This document shows, one piece after another, positions 57,749-64,000 of a DNA stretch of 64,000 nt. How positions within the stretch are numbered: position 1 is the first letter of the stretch; each line of letters begins with the position of its first letter. Source of the DNA: Fallopia convolvulus (Eukaryota; Streptophyta; Magnoliopsida; Caryophyllales; Polygonaceae); assembly GCA_964016875.1 (NCBI GenBank), contig OZ024719.1:30800679-30864678 (forward strand), in the 5' to 3' direction. The notes beneath the pieces are model-generated. The model was not told where the DNA came from. It made no database searches and saw only the letters and a list, made by a program, of their open reading frames with translations. Made by a program: the position numbers and the translations under genes.

Positions 57749-58550
57749 TGATGTGAATTCGTCCCATCAAGATCTCACCGAGTCAAACCGAGACGCCAAG
57801 GAGGATATCGTGGACGAGAAGCAAGAGCAAGAGGAGCCGATCATGCGAATTACTCGTTCCATGGCGAAGACTCTGCACTGTCAAATCAAGCCAGCTCTCG
57901 CTACGCCTGCGAACCTCGTTACTGCCCCTTAGGGTTCGGTAACGAGGTGGCGAAGATCGTTACTATGGCAGTGCCAGTTTCCCTCATCAGTTCCCTCGGT
58001 AATGAGCTGTAAGCCTCGTTACCGACCTGAGTTTGAATGCCAAAGGTTGTTGGCGAATGTGAATAGACATCATTAATGCACGTGTCATTTCTTCATTTTT
58101 AATGTTTTGTTTAATGTTCTTCAAGTGGTTCAGCCTAGGGGTTTTAAAAGGCCTTTGGTGTATAGTTTTGACTTACCTTTGAATTGATAATAAAAACTCT
58201 CTTTTGCTGAATGCAAAGATTTGTCTCTTTGAAGGTCTTGTTCTTGATCGGATTGTGAGTAATATCGATCTCTAGAGAGTAGTTGGTGTGTAATGTCCAA
58301 GCCCCTAGTTCTCTCAAACGTCGGTGAGTCATATCTGTCATTGAGAGTTCATATCCCTTTTAATCTCCCACACAAGTCATTCATTTTTCTCATCTATGTC
58401 CCTTCAAACTTTCTCAGTACCGACCCTGAACTGCTCATTACCGACCCTGTGCTGATTGCTCGAGTTGCAAGCCCATCGACCCCCTTTCAAGGTTGTCGGT
58501 TTTTGGAGTCAATCGCTCGCACCGTGAATCAACAAAGGACGATCGTATCA
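57749..58550 (+). repeat. 3' LTR of family C
   Basis: 802 bp, TGATGTGAATTC to GATCGTATCA. Its first 185 bases carry the end of the polyprotein (EEPIMRITRSMAKTLHCQ) up to the TAG at 57930-57932. C-family words occur at 57914, 57936, 58003, 58015, 58415 and 58434, several of them exact. Confidence 0.93.
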
Positions 58551-60314
58551 ATATCTCTATTAAAAATAATAACCAAATGGACTAATTCCAAGAACCAATT
58601 CTACACACATGGCACCCAATCTAACAAGAATTGAATTAAGTCAAGCAAGTCATAGAACAACTTACCTCAAAGACGGATTCTCGAAGCAACGAAACAACTA
58701 CCTATTGAGCAGCGCCAAACCCTAGTGAAGGCAATAGATAGGATTTAAGATTGCATAGCTCTTTCGAAAAGAGGTTTTTATGAAACCAGACCAAACCAAA
58801 TTAAATGACCAAATTAAGTATACTTAAAAACTGAGCTTCTAACCAAATGCTTGCAATTACACTTACACATATTACACTAACTATATAATGCACATTCTAA
58901 TAATATAAAAAATTCAAATCAACTCATACTACTTAAAATAATCTTAGCAATTAATTAGTCAAAGTCATCCAAATATTCGAATTAACCTCCCATCTTTCAA
59001 TTAAACTTAACACATAGATTATGAAACACATACCCACCGAACGCTCAACTAGTCCAACAATAAAAAGAATAACAATTATGCACAAATCTTAAACAACCAG
59101 ACCCATTGAAATAATTACGCCCCAAAACTTAAACATGATCGAATTTATTTTAAGTTCCTCTTGACCTAAAACCGTTTGAACCTATAGCTTGTGCACAATT
59201 TAGATCAAAACTGATCCAACCTTAAAGAGTCGATACACAAAATAACCTTAAAGGGGTCGAATTTACAAACATTCATAATCAAAACTGATCAAACGCATTT
59301 TAAGAGTCTAAAGTAACTTTTAGGACGATACTCAAAAGGGAAAAATCCAACCTTAAAGAGTCGATACACAAAATAGCTTAAATATGAGGCTTCAGCGATG
59401 TAGTGGTCTTGGAAATAACCGGCTCGAAAGTCCCACCGAGTTTGTCTACTCACAAAAAACAGGGCTTGAAACGACTCTCTTTGAACTTCGAACTGAGATA
59501 TTTTTGAATAGAACTCCCCAGATGATCCCAAGCCAAATCATATCGTAATTTTGACGACCATCTAGTGGAATCCTCGTTGATTCAGCATCGTCAAAAAGAT
59601 CCCATTAAAGCTTGAGGAAGGCCGATCTACCATCACAACAGTGAGAGAGAGAGAGAGAGACCGGTCAAGGCCTTGCCTACAGTGGCACAAATATGGAAGT
59701 AAGGCGACGCTAAGGATCGACGACCCTAATGGTGAGGAGGAAGAGTCGCAGCGAGATCAACGTTGTTGGAACCTCGGTTGTGGCTACGAATGGTGAAACC
59801 TTTGGCCTTCTAATTGTCAAATGGCACTATGCAGCAGTGTTGTGGTGGCGTGACTCAAAGGATCGACGATCGGAAGGGACGACAACCTCGTTCCAAATTT
59901 GCGACGAGCAAGCAGCGATTGGTGACGACAAGAGCGAATGCGGCTTCGATTGCCGAGGTGAGTGGTATCGTGTGAAGGACATCGAAGCTCCAGTTCCAAT
60001 AGCAGAGGGCTTCAACTCCTTTTCTAATGGAGCGAACGATGAAGATGGGGAGAGGTGGAGTTAGGGTTTTTGGTTTCAACCGGTGCGGTGCCCCCCTTTA
60101 AACTAGGGTCGTATCATGTTAAAAGGAAGAGAGAAGCAGATATATGTGAAAGGATGGTGGGGGAAGCGGGCTTAAGTATGGGCCAACTAATAGGGTTGAA
60201 CCCAAAAGAATAAGGGAGAAAAGTTGGGCCGGGTATTAGGCTCAAATACAAGATGAGGTGATAGAAGCTAAAATGAGAATTAGTTATCAGGTTTTCGGGA
60301 ACCCGGGTATTACA
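58551..60314. repeat. Right part of LTR-like unit F
   Basis: Sequence from the C target duplication to the F terminus GGGTATTACA. It includes a (GA)n tract at 59641-59660 and a GC-richer block (59690-60110) with open frames on both strands of about 60-111 codons. None shows a known domain, and such frames are common in the regulatory and leader part of long LTRs, so none is called as a gene. Confidence 0.5.
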
Positions 60315-61440
60315 AATTTGATCATTAGTAATTATATAGTTTTATTATAATTTGGACAACCATATCAACTTCAATGAATATTTCCATATAAAATTATGAA
60401 TACAAATAAAAATATAATGCATACATAATTAGAATTGAAAAGCTATATAAAAATCACTATTTAATGATTAGAATATCACCAACTAATACATTGAATATGG
60501 TCACATAGTTACATGAATATCACTAGCTAATGTAGTGAATATTACCACCCATTTTACATGACTATCAGTGAATACGACCACCTAGTTAAATGAATATCAC
60601 TGGCTCATAAGGTGAATATGATCACCCAAGTTACACTTCCCTTTCGCCTCCAATCAATGACTTTGGATTCTGTCGATACCCCTTACAAAAGCAAACGAAA
60701 ATTGTTAATAGTCGACAAACACAATAAAAAAACTCCTAAATCAAACCCTTAAATCACAGACAGAAAACATGACCTTCTAATATTACAAACAACAATAATT
60801 TAACGTAACTTGTCAATAGATCGAGATACTGAAATTGAGCGAGAAGAAATATCGAATAAACAATGGAACCAAAACCCCCAAATCGATTGTAATGGATGTT
60901 GTAAGAGAACAAGTAAAAATTAAACCCTAAAACACTAATAAAAGATGTTTCATGTAAAACTATATTCCAATAAAGAAGGATAAATAAATGCAATCAGATT
61001 GATTTCTTCAATGGCGGGAGAAAGAATCATCGAAATTGTTTATCGATATCATCAGATGTGGTGTGCATCTATTGCGCTTGTAGTTCGGTGATGATACACA
61101 ACTATGGTGTGGTGGTCTGGTGACGATGGTTTTTCGACGACGAGAGAAAGAAGGGATGAGATTATGGGAGTAGTCGATGTGAAGAAGAGAGGTTGGGAGA
61201 AAGAAAGAAAGAGGAGATAAATTTTTACGTAAAATTGGGGAGAAGAGATAATACATTGGAAATAGAAAAGATTTTCTATCCAAAATTTTCTCTAGTGGAA
61301 TTAATCTTGTGTTTTATAGTCCGTATCATATTTTACATCCTTTTTAAACAAAATCTCATCCATTTAAAAATTCTAATCTAATGGCCTATATTCACCCTCA
61401 CTTTCTACTCTAATAGTACTTTCTAATAGATCCTTATACT
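60315..61440. other. Right flank of F, host DNA with TGAATATCAC repeats
   Basis: Between 60440 and 60640 the words TGAATATCAC, GAATATGGTCAC and GAATATTACCAC recur about eight times at intervals of 25-35 bases. Similar words occur left of F near 42310-42500. The rest is AT-rich. Minus-strand frames at 60754-60993 and 61008-61283 show no domain and are not called. Confidence 0.5.
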
Positions 61441-61539
61441 ATATATATATATGTGGAATAGTGCTCAAGTGAAATGCCTTCTTAGAGTAAAGCATGTAGT
61501 TAAAACCCATCAGTTAGAATATATACGATGGACGGATAA

Positions 61540-64000
61540 AATTGGGGAGAAGCACCATAACACATCCAAACCCGCTACTTTTAAGTTTCCTATATCCAAA
61601 TATTAACCACAATCCTGATTTTTACGGGTTCTTTATTTCTCTCCTTTTACGAGACCATTCGAATTCTCTCTCTCAAATCAAAGCAACCGAAGACGATTTC
61701 AAATCATCTTCAATTTCAAGTTCAATCGTCGATAATCGGTAAGCAAGCTTATTGATTATGCTAATTTCTTGTTAATGTCCAAAGTATTCAGTAGAATCGC
61801 TGGAATTTACACACAATTTTTTAATTTATTTGCACGATAGAGATTTACAGTTCATTGGGTTTGTTTCAATGGTTATTTTTGAACTTTAGGGTTCATTTTG
61901 CAATATTTTGTTATAATTTGGCACTAATTTGTTTACAAGTCGGGAATTTTAGGGTTTATGTAGTAACGAGTTCAAGAAATTAGGATATAGTGTGTGGTGT
62001 GGATTATAGATGAGACGCATTCGATGGGTGTACTATTGCATGTGGTTGAGTTTGTGGAAAACGCGTTCAAAAATCTAATCAAATTTATGGTCATATACGT
62101 TTTTTTCGAGATTGATTGTGTATAAGGCATGTTGTTTTAGTTCTACACTAATGTGTGTCGAGTTAACTAGATGTCAAAGTCACCAAAGCCTAAGAGCAAG
62201 AACAAAAGGAAGCACGATAATGGTATACATCATTCAAATTTTTATAGATTATATTATTCAAGTTCATAAATATATTTTTTCATACCTGTTAATGAATGTT
62301 ACATATCTGGAACTTACATATTGTATATTTAAAATATATTCAACTGTACATGAATGATTATTGAAAGCACAATTACTTATTATTCAACATGAGTTTTTTT
62401 CAACTGAATTTTATAAAGAGGATGAATAAGTAACATGTATTATTCTTGTAGAGCACAATTCTTATGCAACTACAGGTATAATGCTTCTTACATTGTTAAT
62501 ATTTGTTCAGTTCAATCCTTATGTATATTCATAACAATAATTGTTATGTAAAATCAATTGAAATTATTCAAGTGACATCATATTATTATTAAACATAATT
62601 TCTATAATTTTCAAACTATGTGTTAATTGATAGACAATAGATATTTCCTTGAATGGATTGGTGTTTTCAAATATGCTAGATGTTTTGATTAAGTTATATG
62701 AAAGTAAAACATGTTTTGATGATGACTTGCATGTAGTTGGTGAACACACAAAGCATTCAAAGGTCCATTTTAAGACATGTCACATCAAGGCAGTAAGTTG
62801 ACAACGATGATGATGCTGATTTATTTGATCTAAGACCAGAAGAAAACGATGAGATTGAGAACACTAAATCTGAACAAGATAAAGCTGTCAAAATAATGAA
62901 AAAAGTTTATAAGCCAATTAGAGAATACAAAACCAGTAAGGGTAAGTTTTTAAATATCTTTAGTATGAATTTATAACTCTATGTGTTAATTTGTTACTTG
63001 TATTACCATAGGAAAAAGCTATTCATCAAGGGATGATGATTTTGAGGAATCAGATGATATGATGATCTCTAAAAGGTTAAGATGAAACATCAAATGAGTT
63101 TGAAGCAAAAGGAAGCAAAGAAAATCAACAAAGTTCAAGAGCATGTGAAGAAATCAAAGAAGTTAAAGTTGAGTGATAAGGGATGAATGATGTGATCGAG
63201 GTTCATTCTCGTAAGGATAGGATTGTTTTCCCGAGCATTCAGCACCGTAGCATGCCATCATATTTTGTGACTACAATTGACAAAATTAAGAATGAATCTC
63301 ACTTGTCTACAATTAGAAGCATTGGTTTTGTGAGTTTACTACAACTCCCAGGTATGGACATCCCAAGGTATGTCATTTCATATTTGTGTAACCTAGTTAA
63401 GTATTACGAAAAATGTTTTTATTAAAATAGTTCTTATTGGTATAATTGCATTGTGTTTTTACAATTGTAGGAAACTTGGTCGTCGGCTCATCAATAAATA
63501 TGATGCGAAGCGGGGGGTTCTGAATCTTGAGTATGGTCAATAAATAGATGTTAATGAAGATGATGAGGAGCTTTGTCTTGGGATTCCAGGTGGGTCTGTA
63601 GTTGTTGAGAGGTCTGATCCACATTATAACAAAGAGGTGGTAACAAAATGGAGGAAACATTTGAACTTAGACCAAAGCAAACAAGCACAATATGGTCATT
63701 TATCCAAACAAGGTGATGTGATAACAGCTACGGACAAGGCATCTGACACAAAGGTGTTTCTTCAGGATTTCTTGGTGCTATTCTTCTCTTGCATGGTTGA
63801 ATCAACTCAAAGTGGTGTATGCAATCAAAACTTCGTGATGCCATTGAGTGAAATAAACAGGATGAGGGAATACAACTGGTGTGGATTAGTATTGAAGGTA
63901 TTGGATGAGGCATATGAGAAATGGCAAGCCATTCCCAATTCTCAATTCTTTGGTCCTATAATATTTTTGACTGTAAGTTACATTTTAAATTGTAGTATAT
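61540..64000 (+). pseudogene. Decayed intron-containing gene, plant-mobile-domain/Ulp1-associated type
   Basis: A 5' leader (to about 61739, donor CG|GTAAGC) is followed by a candidate start ATG at 62171 (MSKSPKPKSKNKRKHDN), a 24-base micro-exon at 62452-62475, an exon at 62634-62792 (LDVLIKLYESKTCFDDDLHV), acidic exon sequence (62800-62941), another at 63012 on, and two clear exons: 63183-63367 (IRSIGFVSLLQLPGMDIPR) and 63471-63972 (LGRRLINKYDAKRGVLNLEY ... ELCLGIPGGSVVVE), joined over a 103-base intron. An in-frame TAA near 63541 and frame breaks near 62793 and 63085-63185 indicate decay. The pattern around GFVSLLQL and LGIPGG resembles transposon-associated plant mobile domain proteins of unknown function. 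The gene continues past the window. Confidence 0.5.

Larger units (their letters stand above)
44099..58550 (+). mobile_element. Chromovirus-type Ty3/gypsy element, family C
   Basis: LTRs at 44099-44870 and 57749-58550 flank an initiator-Met primer site, gag with CCHC knuckle, protease, RT, RNase H, integrase and a polypurine tract. Flanking bases ATATA (44094-44098) and ATATC (58551-58555) match at 4 of 5 as a target duplication inside F. Element E is inserted in gag; without it C is about 6.9 kb. The gag fold, primer type and a polyprotein that runs into the 3' LTR suggest a CRM/Reina-like chromovirus, but I see no certain chromodomain. Several stops and frameshifts make it inactive. Confidence 0.9.
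42504..60314. mobile_element. Solo-LTR-like unit F (Tekay/Del-type termini), split by element C
   Basis: The left end TGTAACACCCCGACTTTC and right end CCCGGGTATTACA are the inverted termini typical of Tekay/Del gypsy LTRs. Flanks AATAT (42499-42503) and AATTT (60315-60319) match at 4 of 5 bases as a target duplication. Without C the unit is about 3.4 kb (42504-44098 plus 58551-60314), long but possible for a Tekay LTR. No internal gag-pol is seen, so it is either a solo LTR or a non-autonomous unit. Reading the right end on the minus strand gives an mRNA-leader-like AACCCTAACTCCACC stretch, which hints at minus orientation. Confidence 0.55.

Noticed and set aside
59729..60064. Gene for a 111-residue protein
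   Set aside because: Overlapping frames of similar length exist on the other strand, no domain is visible, and the block lies in the leader-like part of a long LTR.
1..64000. Endogenous pararetrovirus (caulimovirid) remains
   Set aside because: Every RT found is linked to integrase and LTRs in gypsy or copia order; no movement protein or coat-type gene was seen.

Overview
This window is plant nuclear DNA, most likely from a eudicot and from repeat-rich, heterochromatin-like sequence. The evidence is LTR retrotransposons with plant-type primer sites (tRNA-Asp for the Athila-like families, initiator tRNA-Met for the chromovirus and SIRE-like families), spliced gene fragments with GT..AG introns, AT-rich spacers and nested insertions. 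The species cannot be named from sequence alone. I see no prokaryotic genes, rRNA, tRNA genes or CRISPR array. Family letters below are my own.

Layout. 1-8372: plus-strand Athila-like Ty3/gypsy element (family A), cut by the window start, with a solo LTR of family B inside its gag (1756-3252, 5-bp duplication AGCCT). 8373-23590: minus-strand, internally deleted chromovirus-like element (E') that received a solo LTR of copia family D (9506-10564, duplication TTCTT) and a full-length non-autonomous Athila-like element B (11425-21816, duplication GATAA). 23591-29499: AT-rich DNA with one exon-like fragment, a (TTA)n tract, a large inverted repeat, a long-terminal-inverted-repeat element and a foldback element. 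29505-40531: complete SIRE/Maximus-like copia element D (duplication ATTTT) with a 797-codon extra 3' ORF. 40930-41945: fragment related to F. 42504-60314: solo-LTR-like unit F (TGTAACACCCCG ... GGGTATTACA) containing chromovirus C (44099-58550), which contains chromovirus E (45881-53396, duplication CTAGG). 60315-61440: the other half of F's host DNA. 61540-64000: decayed intron-containing gene resembling the plant-mobile-domain/Ulp1-associated family, running off the end.

All gag-pol regions carry stops or frameshifts, so this is a graveyard of elements. LTR pairs of D, E and C remain very similar, so those insertions are comparatively recent. Several nestings are proven by target-site duplications and by reading frames or homologies that resume across the insertion.

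The most unusual signal is not a gene. Each retrotransposon family carries its own short, GC-richer, usually palindromic word scattered through LTR, leader, inter-ORF spacer and protein-coding sequence: GCGATCGC in A, TCGTTAACGA in B, CTCGTTACCGA/TCGGTAACGAG in C, AGTTCCC/GGGAACT in D and, more weakly, GGCGCGCC in E. A small foldback element shows the same habit with TTGTTCA/TGAACAA. The words occur in different frames and strands, so they appear to be maintained at the DNA or RNA level. They could be family-specific protein-binding sites, silencing or anti-silencing targets, or copies spread by template switching. I know of no general description of this pattern, but I could not search for one.
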